From Nocardioides sp. BGMRC 2183 (GTDB taxonomy: Bacteria > Actinomycetota > Actinomycetes > Propionibacteriales > Nocardioidaceae): a stretch of 64,000 bases of DNA. Location: assembly GCA_008123405.1 (NCBI GenBank), contig VSSA01000005.1:124001-188000 (forward strand), in the 5' to 3' direction. Made by a program: the position numbers and the translations under genes. This document shows positions 51,848 to 61,797 of the stretch, in pieces. The notes under the pieces are model-generated. The model did not search any database and was not told the DNA's origin. It saw nothing but the letters and a program-made list of their open reading frames with translations. The number at the start of each line of letters is the position of its first letter. The stretch's first letter is position 1.

Positions 51848-51897
51848 GCACCAGGCACGGGTAACTTGACGTCGCCTGGTGCGCGACGGTTCGTCGC
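51848..51897. terminator. Tandem hairpins between reductase pseudogene and fdhD
   Basis: GCACCAGGC (51848-51856) pairs with GCCTGGTGC (51874-51882) across 17 bases; GCGAC (51883-51887) pairs with GTCGC (51893-51897). They lie between convergent units and may end fdhD transcription or both. From 51626 to 51847 nothing else is supported. Confidence 0.5.
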
Positions 51898-51947
51898 TAG
51901 CTCACCGGGGTGGTGACGACCATTGGAGCAGATCGGCCCGGCACCCG

Positions 51948-52787
51948 TCAGGCGAGGCGGCTGGGCTGCGAGACTCTCTGTGTACCGGTGTAGACGTTCA
52001 TCGACGAGCCGCGGAGGAAGCCCACCAGCGTCAGGCCGTGGTCGTCGGCGAGCTCGACGGCCAGCGATGACGGGGCGGACACCGCGGCGAGCGCGGGGAT
52101 GCCGGCCATCAGCGCCTTCTGCACGAGCTCGAACGACGCCCGGCCGCTCACCATCAGGACGGTGCGGCGCAGCGGCAGCAGCCCGGAGCGGGCGGCGTGG
52201 CCGATCACCTTGTCGACGGCGTTGTGCCGGCCGACGTCCTCGCGCACGACGAGCAGCTCGCCGGTCTCTGAGAACAGTGCCGCGGCGTGCAGGCCGCCGG
52301 TGCGATCGAAGACGCGCTGGGCACGTCGCAGCCGCTCGGGCAGCTGGGCCAGCAGCTCGGGCGTGATGGTCAGCGGGTCGTCGGCGACCGGCCACGACGT
52401 GGCGGAGCGGACGGCGTCGAGGCTCGCCTTCCCGCACATCCCGCACGACGACGTGGTGTAGAAGTTGCGCTCGAGCGACGGGTCCAGCGGCGGCAGGGAG
52501 GGGTCGAGCGTCACGTCCACGACGTTGTAGGTGTTCTCGCCGCTGTCGGTGACGCCGGCGCAGTAGCGGGCGGACCGGACGTCGCCCTCACGGTGTACGA
52601 CGCCCTCGCCCACGAGGAACCCGACGGCCAGGTCGAAGTCGTTACCGGGGGTGCGCATCGTGATCGTCAGGGGGCGGCCGCTGACGCGGATCTCCATCGG
52701 TTCCTCAGCGGCGAGGCTGTCCTGCGAGCGGGTGACGCCCCCCTCGCGGATGCGCAGCACCGGGCGGCGCGAGGTCACCCGTCCCAT
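51948..52787 (-). CDS. fdhD: Formate dehydrogenase accessory sulfurtransferase FdhD
   Basis: This 279-residue protein has the FdhD core: PLTITMRTPGNDFDLAVGFL, the reactive cysteines in SSCGMCGKAS, VFDRTGGLHAAALF, VREDVGRHNAVDKVIG and SGRASFELVQKAL. It passes sulfur from IscS-type desulfurase to the molybdenum cofactor, needed for FdhF-type enzymes. The ATG at 52787 lies 13 bases inside the end of the oxidoreductase gene with GGAG upstream, so the two are coupled. Full length. Confidence 0.95.
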   Translation of the reverse strand: MGRVTSRRPVLRIREGGVTRSQDSLAAEEPMEIRVSGRPLTITMRTPGNDFDLAVGFLVGEGVVHREGDVRSARYCAGVTDSGENTYNVVDVTLDPSLPPLDPSLERNFYTTSSCGMCGKASLDAVRSATSWPVADDPLTITPELLAQLPERLRRAQRVFDRTGGLHAAALFSETGELLVVREDVGRHNAVDKVIGHAARSGLLPLRRTVLMVSGRASFELVQKALMAGIPALAAVSAPSSLAVELADDHGLTLVGFLRGSSMNVYTGTQRVSQPSRLA

Positions 52788-55057
52788 CGGGGCTCCAGCC
52801 GCACGATCACACCCTTGGAGGTGGGGGTGTTGCTGATCTCCGCGACGCTGTCGAGCGGCACCAGCACGTTCGTCTCCGGGTAGTACGACGCTGCGGACCC
52901 ACGGGCGGCGGGGTAGCCGACGACACGGAAGCCGTCGGCTCGCCGCTCACTGCCGTCGGTCCAGATGCTGACGAGGTCGACGAGGGCGCCGTCGTCGATG
53001 CCGAAGTCGGCCAGGTCGTCGGGGTTGACCATCACGATGCGACGGGCGCCGTGGATGCCGCGGTAGCGGTCGTCCATCGCATAGGGGACGGTGTTCCACT
53101 GGTCGTGAGAGCGCAGCGACTGCAGGATCAGGTGCCCCGGGGGTGCCTCGAGCCAGTCCAGTGCGTTGGGCACGAAGACGGCCTTGCCGCTCGGTGTCGG
53201 GAAGACGAGGTCGTTGACCGGGTTGGGCAGGCGGAAGCCGCCGGGGGCCGCGACCCGCGCGTTGAAGGTCTCGAAGCCCGGCACGACCCGGGCGATCCGG
53301 TCGCGGACGAGGCCGTAGTCGCGCTCGAAGTCCTCCCACGGGACGCCGTTGTCCTCACCGAGCGTGAGCCGCGCGAGGCGGCCGATGATGGCGACCTCGC
53401 TCAGCAGGTCCGGCGACGCCGGTTCGAGGCGGCCTCGGGACTGGTGCACCTCGCTCATAGAGTCCTCGACGGTGACGAACTGCTCGCCGGCTTCCTGGAC
53501 GTCGCGATCGCTGCGACCGAGGGTCGGCAGGATCAGCGCGGTCTCGCCGCAGACGGTGTGCGACCGGTTGAGCTTGGTGGAGATCTGCACGGTCAGCGCG
53601 CACGAGCGCAGGGCGGCCTCGGTTACGGCGCTGTCGGACATCGCGCGGACGAAGTTGCCGGCGACGCCGACGAAGACCTTCGCTCGGCCGTCGCGCATCG
53701 CCCGCACTCCGTCCACGGAGTCGTAACCGTGGGCGCGAGGCGGGTCGAACCCGAACTCGGCGCCGAGCAGGTCGAGGAACGCGTCGGGCATCCGCTCCCA
53801 GATGCCCATGGTTCGGTCGCCCTGGACGTTGCTGTGCCCGCGCACCGGGCACACGCCGGCGCCGGGGCGGCCGATGTTGCCTCGCAGGAGGAGGAAGCTG
53901 ACGATCTCGCGGATGGTGGGCACGCCGTGCCGGTGCTGGGTCAGGCCCATCGCCCAGCACACGATGATGCTGCGGCTGGCCAGCACCTGCTGGTGCAGCG
54001 CCTCGATCTCCGCGCGGTCGAGGCCGGTGGCGGCGAGCACGTGCTCCCACGTGACGCCGCGGGTGTGGGTGGCGAACGCGTGGTACCCGGTCGTGTGGGC
54101 GTCGATGAAGTCGTGGTCGAGCACGGCGCCGGGAGCGGCGTCCTCGGCCTCGAGGAGCAGTCGGTTGAGCATCTGGAACAGCGCCAGGTCGCCGCCCGGG
54201 CGAATTCTGAGGAACTGGTCGGCGATGACGGTGCCTTTGCCGACGATGCCGCGGGGCTTCTGCGGGTTCTTGAAGCGGATGAGTCCCGCCTCGGGCAGCG
54301 GGTTGACGGCAACGACGCGACCGCCGTTGCGCTTGGTCTCCTCCAGCGCCGACAGCATGCGGGGGTGGTTGGTGCCCGGGTTCTGTCCGACGACGAGCAC
54401 GAGGTCGGCGTTGTGGATGTCGTCCAGTGACACCGAGCCCTTCCCGATGCCGAGGGTCTCGCCGAGCCCCGAGCCGCTGGACTCGTGGCACATGTTCGAG
54501 CAGTCGGGCAGGTTGTTGGTGCCGTACGAGCGCGCGAAGAGTTGCAATAGGAAAGCTGCCTCGTTGCTGAGCCGGCCGGAGGTGTAGAACATCGCCTCGT
54601 CGGGCGAGGCCAGCCGGCGCAGATGCTCGGCGACCAGGCCGAGCGCGTCGTCCCAGCCGATCGGCTCGTAGTGCGTCGCTCCCGGTCGCTTCACCATGGG
54701 CTCGGTCAGCCGGCCCTGTTGGTTGAGCCACAGGTCGGAGCGGCTGTCGAGCTCGGCCACGGAGTGCTCGGCGAAGAAGTCCCGCGTCACCCGACGAGTG
54801 GTGGCCTCGTCGTTGACGTGCTTCGCGCCGTTCTCGCAGTACTCGTTGCGGTGCCGGTGGGCCGGGTCCGGCCACGCACACCCCGGGCAGTCGATGCCGT
54901 CCGTCTGGTTGAGGTTGAGCAGCGTCAGGGTCGTACGGAGCGGGCCGGCCTGCGTGAGGGAGTACTGGATCGCGTGACGCACGCCGGGAACACCCGCTGC
55001 CGACGTTTTCGGCCGGCTGGCCTTGAGGCTTTCGGTGTCCTTGTCATTGGCCTTCAT
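52775..55057 (-). CDS. FdhF/YdeP family molybdopterin oxidoreductase
   Basis: This 760-residue protein has a Cys cluster at the N-terminus (DCPGCAWPDP with Cys57 and Cys60, then EYCENG with Cys74), PIGWDDALGLVAEHLRRLAS for cofactor contacts, CSNMCHESSGSGLGETLG in the position of the Mo-ligand region, and a C-terminal molydopterin dinucleotide-binding domain (YPETNVLVPLDSVAEI). This layout is that of YdeP-like proteins rather than classical formate dehydrogenase H. Formate oxidation is possible but not shown; the E. coli relative is tied to acid resistance. RBS AGGGAGGA precedes ATG 55057. Confidence 0.87.
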   Translation of the reverse strand: MKANDKDTESLKASRPKTSAAGVPGVRHAIQYSLTQAGPLRTTLTLLNLNQTDGIDCPGCAWPDPAHRHRNEYCENGAKHVNDEATTRRVTRDFFAEHSVAELDSRSDLWLNQQGRLTEPMVKRPGATHYEPIGWDDALGLVAEHLRRLASPDEAMFYTSGRLSNEAAFLLQLFARSYGTNNLPDCSNMCHESSGSGLGETLGIGKGSVSLDDIHNADLVLVVGQNPGTNHPRMLSALEETKRNGGRVVAVNPLPEAGLIRFKNPQKPRGIVGKGTVIADQFLRIRPGGDLALFQMLNRLLLEAEDAAPGAVLDHDFIDAHTTGYHAFATHTRGVTWEHVLAATGLDRAEIEALHQQVLASRSIIVCWAMGLTQHRHGVPTIREIVSFLLLRGNIGRPGAGVCPVRGHSNVQGDRTMGIWERMPDAFLDLLGAEFGFDPPRAHGYDSVDGVRAMRDGRAKVFVGVAGNFVRAMSDSAVTEAALRSCALTVQISTKLNRSHTVCGETALILPTLGRSDRDVQEAGEQFVTVEDSMSEVHQSRGRLEPASPDLLSEVAIIGRLARLTLGEDNGVPWEDFERDYGLVRDRIARVVPGFETFNARVAAPGGFRLPNPVNDLVFPTPSGKAVFVPNALDWLEAPPGHLILQSLRSHDQWNTVPYAMDDRYRGIHGARRIVMVNPDDLADFGIDDGALVDLVSIWTDGSERRADGFRVVGYPAARGSAASYYPETNVLVPLDSVAEISNTPTSKGVIVRLEPRWDG

Positions 55058-55349
55058 GGCTGTTCCTCCCTGCGCGGGGGCTGAGTGCGTAAAGATCGGT
55101 TCCGCCGTTCAACCAGTTGCTCGGCGCATCCTGAGTTCTATCGGCCTCCGCTGCTCGGCCTCTTGCCACGCTGTCCTGTGCCGGCGGAGTAAGTAGGTCG
55201 GTAGAAAGGTGTTTGAGCGGGTGAGGCGAGGGGCGGTGCCGCGGACATGGTGTACGAGCGGGACCGGTCTGCGTCCTGCTGCGTCAGGTCGAACGCTCTT
55301 CAGCCGCGCCCAGGTGGCGTGCGCCACCCTGCCTGACGCCCTGAGCGGG
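55058..55349. other. Gap between pyc end and the oxidoreductase start, with a hairpin
   Basis: No gene is supported in these 292 bases. GGTGGCG (55313-55319) and CGCCACC (55322-55328) form a tight hairpin 22 bases after the pyc stop, a possible terminator with no T-tract. The promoter for the oxidoreductase-fdhD unit should lie closer to 55058. Confidence 0.45.
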
Positions 55350-58300
55350 TCACCCCACGACGAGCACCAGGTCACCGGCCTCGACCGGCCGGGGCCCGGG
55401 GAAGCAGACACGCTGGAGCGTGCCGTCAACCGGGGCGGTGATGGCGGCCTCCATCTTCATGGCCTCGATGGTGGCGACGGTGTCGCCGACGGCGACGGTC
55501 TCCCCGACGGTGGCGGTCACGGTGACGACGCCCTGGAAGGGGGCTGCGACGTGTCCCGGCGTTCCCGGGTCGGCCTTCTCGGCGTCGATCTCGTTGGCGG
55601 CGAGCGAGCGGTCACGGACGCTGACGGGGCGGATCTGGCCGTTGAGGGTGCACATGACGGTGCGGTAGCCGCGGGCGTCGGGCTCGCCGACGGCCTCGAG
55701 GCCGATGAGCAGGCGCTTGCCCTCCTCGAGGTCGATGGTGTGCTCGGTGCCGGGGCGCAGGCCGTAGAGGAACTCGCGGGTGGGGACGACGGACAGGTCG
55801 CCCCACTTCGAGCGGGCTTCGTCCAGGTCGCGGGTGGGGCCGGGGAAGAGCAGCCGGTTGAGGGTGTGGCGTCGAACGGCGGGGTCGGGGTTCTTGAGGG
55901 CGACTTCGTCGTCGTGGGTGAGGGTCTGCTCGGGCGGGGTCCAGGAGCGGCCGGCGATGGCCTTGGTTCGGAAGGGCTCGGGCCAGCCGCCGGGAGGGTC
56001 GCCGAGTTCGCCGTGGAGGAACCCGATGACCGAGGCGGGGATGTCGTAGGCGGCGGGGTTCTCAGCGAACGCGTCCGGGTCGGCGCCGGCGGCGACGAGG
56101 GCGAGGGCGAGGTCGCCAATGACCTTGCTGGACGGGGTGACCTTGGGGATGCGGCCGAGGATGTCGTTCGCGGCGGCGTACATGTCCTCGACCTGCTCGA
56201 ACCGTTCGCCGAGGCCCAGGGCGATGGCCTGTTGGCGGAGGTTGGAGAGCTGGCCGCCGGGGATCTCGTGACGGTAAACGCGACCGGTGGGGGCGGCGAG
56301 GCCGGACTCGAACGGCGCATAGATCCGGCGGACGGCCTCCCAGTAGGGCTCGAGCGCGTTGACGGCGGCGAGGTCGAGGCCGGTCTCGCGGGGACTGTGA
56401 TCGGTCGCGGCGACGAGCGCGGACAGTGGTGGCTGGGACGTGGTGCCGGCCATCGCGGAGCAGGCGGCGTCGACGGCGTCGACGCCGGCGGCGATCGCCG
56501 CGGTGAGGGTGGCGAGCTGGCCACCGGTGGAGTCGTGGGTGTGCAGGTGCACCGGCAGGTCGAACCGGTCGCGCAGGGCCGTCACGAGGGTGGCTGCGGC
56601 CGGGGCGCGCAGCAGCCCGGCCATGTCCTTGATGGCGAGCACGTGGGCGCCGGCCGCGACGATCCTCTCGGCCAGGCGCAGGTAGTGGTCGAGGGTGTAG
56701 AGGTCCTCGGTCGGGTCGGAGAGGTCGCCGGTGTAGCACAGCGCGACCTCGGCCACGGCGGTGCCGGTGGCGCGGACGGCGTCGATCGCAGGCCGCATCT
56801 GCTCGACGTCGTTGAGGGCGTCGAAGATCCGGAACACGTCGATGCCGGTGGCGGCGGCCTCGGCGACGAACGCGTCGGTCACGCTGGTGGGGTAGGGCGT
56901 ATAGCCCACCGTGTTGCGACCGCGCAGGAGCATCTGCAGGTTGATGTTCGGCACCGCCTCGCGGATCCGGGCGAGTCGGTCCCACGGATCCTCGGACAGG
57001 AACCGCAGCGCCACGTCGTACGTCGCCCCGCCCCAGCACTCCAGCGACCACAGCTGCGGAGTCGTTTGGGCGACGTGCCCGGCGACGCCCAGCAGGTCGT
57101 GGGTGCGCACCCGGGTGGCGAGCAGCGACTGGTGGGCGTCGCGGAAGGTGGTGTCAGTGACCGCGACCTGCGTCTGGGCGCGCAGTGCGGCCGCGAACCC
57201 GTGCGGGCCGAGGGCGAGCAGCCGCTGCCGCGACCCGTCGGGCAGTGCTGCGCCCGCGTCCAGGCTGAGGTCGAGGGACGGCAGCTTCTCCCGCGGGGAC
57301 GCGGTGACTGGGCTCGGTCCGTGGGGCTGGTTGACGGTGACGTCGGCCAGGTAGGACAGCATCCGGGTGCCCCGGTCACCCGACGCCCGGCGGGTCAGCA
57401 GCTCGGGGTGGGTCTCGATGAAGCCAGTCGTGACGTGCCCATCGGCGAAGTCGGGGTCCTCGAGCAACGCCTGGAGGAACGGGATGTTGGTCGCGACACC
57501 GCGGATGCGGAACTCCGCGACCGCACGCCGCGAGCGCTGCACTGCCTCGGCGAAGGTCCGTCCGCGGCAGGTGAGCTTGGCCAGCAGCGAGTCGAAGTGC
57601 GGGCTGATCTCCGCACCGGTGAACGTCGTGCCGCCGTCGACCCGGACACCGGCTCCGCCGGGTGAGCGGTACGCCGTGATGGTGCCTGTGTCTGGCCGGA
57701 ACCCGTTGGCGGGGTCCTCGGTCGTGATACGGCACTGCAGGGCCGCGCCGCGCAACCGGACGGTGTCCTGCGAGAGCCCGAGGTCGGCCAGCGTCTCGCC
57801 GGAGGCGATGCGCATCTGGGCCTGAACCAGGTCGACGTCGGTGACCTCTTCGGTCACCGTGTGCTCGACCTGGATGCGTGGGTTCATCTCGATGAACACG
57901 TAGTTCCCGGCCGGGTCGAGAAGGAACTCCACCGTCCCGGCACACGAGTAGCCGATCGACTCGGCGAACCGGACCGCGTCGGCACACATCCGCACCCGTA
58001 CGTCGGGGTCGAGGTGCGGGGCCGGGGCGATCTCGACGACCTTCTGGTGGCGCCGCTGTACCGAGCAGTCACGCTCGAAGAGGTGGATGACGTTCCCGGC
58101 ACCGTCGGCGAGGACCTGCACCTCGATGTGACGGGGGTCCACGACGGCCTGCTCGACGAACACGGTCGGGTCGCCGAAGGCGCCCTCGGCCTCCCGCATG
58201 CAGGTCTCGACCGCCTCGCGCAGGTCGGCCCGGTCGTCCACGCGCCGCATGCCGCGGCCACCGCCGCCGGCCACCGCCTTGACGAACAACGGCACCGGGA

Positions 58301-58751
58301 TCTCCTCGGCGGCCGCGACGAGCGCGTCCACGTCGGTCGACGGCTCGACGCTGCGCAGGGTCGGCACCCCGGCCGCCTTCGCCGCCGCGATCGCACGGGC
58401 CTTGTTGCCGGTCAGCTCCAGCACTGCTGCCGACGGCCCGACGAACGTGATCCCCGCCGCCGTACACGCCTCGGCCAGAGCCGGATTCTCCGAGAGGAAA
58501 CCGTAGCCGGGGTAGATCGCGTCCGCACCGCACCGCACCGCGGCGGCCACGATCGCCCCCGGGTCGAGGTAGCTGCGCACCGGGTGCCCCAGCTCGCCGA
58601 TCTCGTAGGCCTCGTCGGCCTTCAACCGGTGCTCGGAGCGGCGGTCCTCGTGCGGGAACACCGCCACCGTCGTCGCGCCCAGCTCGTGGGCGGCACGGAA
58701 CGCACGGATCGCGATCTCACCACGGTTGGCGACCAAGATCTTCGAGAACAT
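55350..58751 (-). CDS. pyc: Pyruvate carboxylase
   Basis: This 1133-residue protein has the full single-chain layout: biotin carboxylase (1-450; KILVANRGEIAIRAFRAAHE, GGGGRGMRRVDD ATP loop, EMNPRIQVEHTVTEE), carboxyltransferase (about 520-800; VTDTTFRDAHQSLLATRVRT, ALCYTGDLSDP, HTHDSTGGQLAT), tetramerisation region, and biotin carrier domain at the C-terminus with biotinyl-lysine in IEAMKMEAAITAPVDG. It makes oxaloacetate from pyruvate and bicarbonate. GGAG stands 7 bases before ATG 58751. It runs in the same direction as the ridA cluster, but hairpins lie on both sides. Confidence 0.97.
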   Translation of the reverse strand: MFSKILVANRGEIAIRAFRAAHELGATTVAVFPHEDRRSEHRLKADEAYEIGELGHPVRSYLDPGAIVAAAVRCGADAIYPGYGFLSENPALAEACTAAGITFVGPSAAVLELTGNKARAIAAAKAAGVPTLRSVEPSTDVDALVAAAEEIPVPLFVKAVAGGGGRGMRRVDDRADLREAVETCMREAEGAFGDPTVFVEQAVVDPRHIEVQVLADGAGNVIHLFERDCSVQRRHQKVVEIAPAPHLDPDVRVRMCADAVRFAESIGYSCAGTVEFLLDPAGNYVFIEMNPRIQVEHTVTEEVTDVDLVQAQMRIASGETLADLGLSQDTVRLRGAALQCRITTEDPANGFRPDTGTITAYRSPGGAGVRVDGGTTFTGAEISPHFDSLLAKLTCRGRTFAEAVQRSRRAVAEFRIRGVATNIPFLQALLEDPDFADGHVTTGFIETHPELLTRRASGDRGTRMLSYLADVTVNQPHGPSPVTASPREKLPSLDLSLDAGAALPDGSRQRLLALGPHGFAAALRAQTQVAVTDTTFRDAHQSLLATRVRTHDLLGVAGHVAQTTPQLWSLECWGGATYDVALRFLSEDPWDRLARIREAVPNINLQMLLRGRNTVGYTPYPTSVTDAFVAEAAATGIDVFRIFDALNDVEQMRPAIDAVRATGTAVAEVALCYTGDLSDPTEDLYTLDHYLRLAERIVAAGAHVLAIKDMAGLLRAPAAATLVTALRDRFDLPVHLHTHDSTGGQLATLTAAIAAGVDAVDAACSAMAGTTSQPPLSALVAATDHSPRETGLDLAAVNALEPYWEAVRRIYAPFESGLAAPTGRVYRHEIPGGQLSNLRQQAIALGLGERFEQVEDMYAAANDILGRIPKVTPSSKVIGDLALALVAAGADPDAFAENPAAYDIPASVIGFLHGELGDPPGGWPEPFRTKAIAGRSWTPPEQTLTHDDEVALKNPDPAVRRHTLNRLLFPGPTRDLDEARSKWGDLSVVPTREFLYGLRPGTEHTIDLEEGKRLLIGLEAVGEPDARGYRTVMCTLNGQIRPVSVRDRSLAANEIDAEKADPGTPGHVAAPFQGVVTVTATVGETVAVGDTVATIEAMKMEAAITAPVDGTLQRVCFPGPRPVEAGDLVLVVG

Positions 58752-58825
58752 CGTGACTCCTGTGGTGCGGCACCGTCATGCCGTCGTGTCTTGTGGGTCC
58801 GAAGTGGGCTTGCGGGAAGGGCTTC

Positions 58826-58843
58826 AACCAGTCCCCGCTGGTT
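58826..58843 (-). terminator. Hairpin after ridA
   Basis: AACCAG (58826-58831) pairs with CTGGTT (58838-58843) around a 6-base loop. It begins at the ridA stop. The stem is short and lacks a T-tract, so it would be a weak terminator at best. Confidence 0.4.
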
Positions 58844-59259
58844 CAGCTCATGGCGGACGTCTCCGGCCCAGCGGAAGGCAGAGCGACGATGGCGTCGATT
58901 TCGACGCGAGCGTCCCTGGGGAGGGCGGCGACGCCGATCGTCGTACGAGCGGGTGCCCATGACGCAAAGAAGGCGGCGTATGCCTCGTTGATCTCGGCGA
59001 ACCCTCCGAGATCGGTGGTGTAGACCGTCATGCGCAGCGCATTCGTGAGGTCGGTACCCGCCGCAGCGCAGACGGCCTGGAGGTTCTGCAGGGAGGCCTC
59101 TGCCTCCTGCGCGAGGGAGTCGTTGCGCAGTTCGCCGGTCGCTGGGTCGAGCGGCAACGATCCGGAGCAGAAGAGGAGGTCCCCGTGTCGAACCGCGTGG
59201 ACGTACGGCCCGATAGCGGCGGGTGCGTCGTGTGCGCTGATGGGGATGGGGCCGGTCAT
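58843..59259 (-). CDS. ridA: RidA family enamine/imine deaminase
   Basis: This 138-residue protein has the RidA fold: AIGPYVHAVRHGDLLFCSGSLPLDPATG, ASLQNLQAVCAAAGTDL, VYTTDLGGFAEINEAYAAFF and the C-terminal RTTIGVAALPRDARVEIDAI with the active-site Arg of the family. It hydrolyses reactive 2-aminoacrylate and similar imines that PLP enzymes release. RBS AAGGAGCTC precedes ATG 59259. It follows the aminotransferase/C-S lyase gene by 115 bases, which fits a role in cleaning up that enzyme's product. Confidence 0.93.
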   Translation of the reverse strand: MTGPIPISAHDAPAAIGPYVHAVRHGDLLFCSGSLPLDPATGELRNDSLAQEAEASLQNLQAVCAAAGTDLTNALRMTVYTTDLGGFAEINEAYAAFFASWAPARTTIGVAALPRDARVEIDAIVALPSAGPETSAMS

Positions 59260-59374
59260 GGGGAGCTCCTTGAGTCGTCGAGTTGGGGAGTTGCTTCGAT
59301 GGAGTGGGCGCGCCTGCAGAGCCCCCGTTGGGGCGGAGCGTCGATATCCGCTGGCGCCTAGACGGCGTGGGCGG

Positions 59375-60568
59375 TCATCGCAGAGCACGGCCCATGCGGG
59401 TGAGGGCCTCGGTGAGGATTGACGTCGACGTGGCGAAGTTGAGACGAATTCGTCCGGCGCCGCCACTGCCGAAGACGTGGCCCGACGACACAGCGACCTT
59501 GGCCTCGTCGTGGAACAGCTTGGCTGGTCCGATCAAGTCCGAGAACGAGGTTGCCGTGGTTGTGCTCGGCATCGCCGCTGCAGGGACTTGTCGGCAGTCG
59601 AGCCATGCCATGTAGGTGCCCTCCGGCTTGAGGTAGCCGACGGCTGGAAGGTGCTCGGCGACGAGATCGCCGAGCAGGGCTCGGTTCGCTTCGAGCCCTC
59701 GGAGCAGGGCATCGAGCCATTCATCTCCTTCGTCGAAGGCCGCCGTCTGAGCCAGGACGCCGAGGTGGCTGGCGCATCGGGCAACCCAAGAAGGAACCTG
59801 GGCAAGTTGGTCGACTGCTTCTGGACCCGCGGTGAGCAGTGCTGCCTTGGCGCCGGCCAAATTCCACGCTTTCGACGCAGAGTTGAGGGCGAAGAAGCCC
59901 TCTGCGCCTGGGACGGTCAGCAGTGGCGTGAACTGGGCTTCGGAGTAGACGAGGGGGGCATGGATCTCGTCGGAGATCACCGTCACGCCGTGGCGGCGCG
60001 CGAGGGCGACAATGGCGGTCAGTTCTTGGAGAGTGTGAACGACCCCGGTCGGGTTGTGCGGGTTGCAGAGCAGGTAGGCGGCCCGATCGGAGTGGGCACG
60101 TGCCGTGCGGAAAGCTTGCTCGAGATTGTCGAGGCTGATGCGGTGGTCCTGCCCCAATGGGGCCTCGAGGATCGAGCGACCGTGGTGGGTCGTGTAGGAG
60201 TAGAACGGCGTGTACACGGGTGGGTTCACGATCACCGCATCGCCCGGCGAGGTGACCACCTGGAGGATCTCGGCAAATCCGTTCATGACGTCGGGCACGA
60301 CGACCGACTGTCCGGGTTCGAGTGAGGTCCAGTTCCATCGACGAGCGGCAAACCGGGTGAATGCCTCCTCGAGCTGGGTACCGGTTGGATACCCGATGTC
60401 GCCGTTCTCGGCAGCGCGGCGAATGGCATCGACGACGGGGGGTGCCAGTGGCACGTCCATCTCAGCGACCCACAACGGCAGGACGTCCTGAGGATAGGTA
60501 CGCCACTTCCAGCTGCTGCGGGTCTGCAGTTGGGCAAGGTCGAGGACCTCGAGGGGATTGTCAGACAT
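59375..60568 (-). CDS. PLP-dependent aminotransferase/C-S lyase, PatB/MalY type
   Basis: This 397-residue class I/II fold protein opens [26 protein letters not shown], the PatB/MalY hallmark, with the SxxK PLP lysine in [14 protein letters not shown] and NPHNPTG for the cofactor. MalY/PatB proteins act as cystathionine or cysteine-S-conjugate beta-lyases as well as aminotransferases. The start ATG 60568 follows GGAGAA. Between the solute-binding protein gene and ridA, a beta-lyase that makes pyruvate and ammonia through aminoacrylate is the best reading. Confidence 0.9.
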   Translation of the reverse strand: MSDNPLEVLDLAQLQTRSSWKWRTYPQDVLPLWVAEMDVPLAPPVVDAIRRAAENGDIGYPTGTQLEEAFTRFAARRWNWTSLEPGQSVVVPDVMNGFAEILQVVTSPGDAVIVNPPVYTPFYSYTTHHGRSILEAPLGQDHRISLDNLEQAFRTARAHSDRAAYLLCNPHNPTGVVHTLQELTAIVALARRHGVTVISDEIHAPLVYSEAQFTPLLTVPGAEGFFALNSASKAWNLAGAKAALLTAGPEAVDQLAQVPSWVARCASHLGVLAQTAAFDEGDEWLDALLRGLEANRALLGDLVAEHLPAVGYLKPEGTYMAWLDCRQVPAAAMPSTTTATSFSDLIGPAKLFHDEAKVAVSSGHVFGSGGAGRIRLNFATSTSILTEALTRMGRALR

Positions 60569-60707
60569 GGCTTCTAGCATTCTCCGTAAAGACATCGCGC
60601 CGTCCAGTCGAGCCAGCCAAGTCCACACCTTCGGGAGGAGTGGACCTGACTGGTCGCCGCACTCGCTGTGACCGCGAAGCGGCTTGCTCCGCAGTGGTGA
60701 TCGGTTG

Positions 60708-61661
60708 TCAGCTGCCTGCGTTGATGGTGGCTTCCTCAATGGCGCCGTGCTCAGTACCCCAAGCGTCGAGGATCTTCCCGTAGGTCCCGTCGGCGATGAG
60801 AGCGTTGAGTGCAGACGCGATCGCGTCCCTGAGCTCCGGATTCTGCTTGTTGACGCCAATGCCGTAGGGCGCGCCTTCGATCACGGGGATGTCGACGACT
60901 TCGAACGCTTCGCCGTCCTCGATGGTCCGCTCCAGATAGATCGCTGTGGGGAGATCCTGCAGGAGCACGTCGATGCGGCCGGTGCGCAACTGGGTCTGGT
61001 TGGTCGTGTCGTTGTCGGTCACGTAGGTCTCGATCGGCTCCTCGCCGTCGGAGACGCACTGCTGACTGGTCTCCTCAGCCCACTGCTGGTTGATGGTTCC
61101 CGTGGTCGTTGCGACCACCTTCCCGCAGAGATCCTCCGGACCGCCGATGCCCTCCGGATTGCCCTTCTGGACGACCAGGGCGATGCCGGACATCAAGTAG
61201 TCGACGAAGTCGATGGCTTCCTGGCGCTCTGCGTTGTCGTTCATCGCAGCCATGGTCGCTTCGACCCGGCCACTCTGCAGGGACGTGATGAGCGCAGAGA
61301 AGTCCATGTTCTGGTGATCGATCTCCAGGCCGAGCTTCTTGCCGACGGCTTGGATGATGTCCTCGTCGTTGCCGATGATGGTCTCGCCATCCTCGGCCAG
61401 GAACATGCTGGGTGGAAAGTAGAGGTACGTTCCCAGCGAGAGCTTGCCATCATCCGAGATCTCTGCCGGCACCTGGTCGGCTAGTGCCTGATCGATCTCA
61501 ACGGCGTCGATGATCGCGGAGTTGTCTGGGATCGCCGCCGAAGTCGAGGACGAGCCGCCGGAACCGTCCTCGTCGGCGGCCGAGTCGTTCGAGCTGCAAC
61601 CGGCCAAGGCGAGGGCGGAGACGGCGACAAGGGCCGTGGCCCACGGAAAGCTGACACGCAT
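60708..61661 (-). CDS. Amino-acid-type ABC solute-binding lipoprotein
   Basis: This 317-residue protein has lipobox LAGC with Cys22 and the SBP family 3 fold: [56 protein letters not shown] and [16 protein letters not shown]. Such proteins carry polar amino acids or related ligands. There is no permease or ATPase gene next to it, so it must work with components outside the window or encoded elsewhere. RBS GGAGCACC precedes ATG 61661. It is the third gene of the leftward cluster. Confidence 0.92.
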   Translation of the reverse strand: MRVSFPWATALVAVSALALAGCSSNDSAADEDGSGGSSSTSAAIPDNSAIIDAVEIDQALADQVPAEISDDGKLSLGTYLYFPPSMFLAEDGETIIGNDEDIIQAVGKKLGLEIDHQNMDFSALITSLQSGRVEATMAAMNDNAERQEAIDFVDYLMSGIALVVQKGNPEGIGGPEDLCGKVVATTTGTINQQWAEETSQQCVSDGEEPIETYVTDNDTTNQTQLRTGRIDVLLQDLPTAIYLERTIEDGEAFEVVDIPVIEGAPYGIGVNKQNPELRDAIASALNALIADGTYGKILDAWGTEHGAIEEATINAGS

Positions 61662-61797
61662 GATGGTGCTCCGTTCGTTTTCTAGGTGAGGAGGCCTTGC
61701 TTCTCTGGTGCCGCGAATGGTGCTGCGACGCTCGCAACCCGGATGCGAAGCAGAATGGGTGCGGTGAAGGGCAGCCCGACGTCGGCTGTCGGACGAC

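Noticed and set aside
52775-55057. Classical formate dehydrogenase H (FdhF)
   Set aside because: The N-terminal Cys pattern and overall layout fit the YdeP branch; formate activity is not claimed.
55209-57665. 818-codon plus-strand frame inside pyc
   Set aside because: Antisense shadow of pyruvate carboxylase; Gly/Val/Asp-rich with no domain, while the minus frame has biotin and carboxyltransferase motifs.
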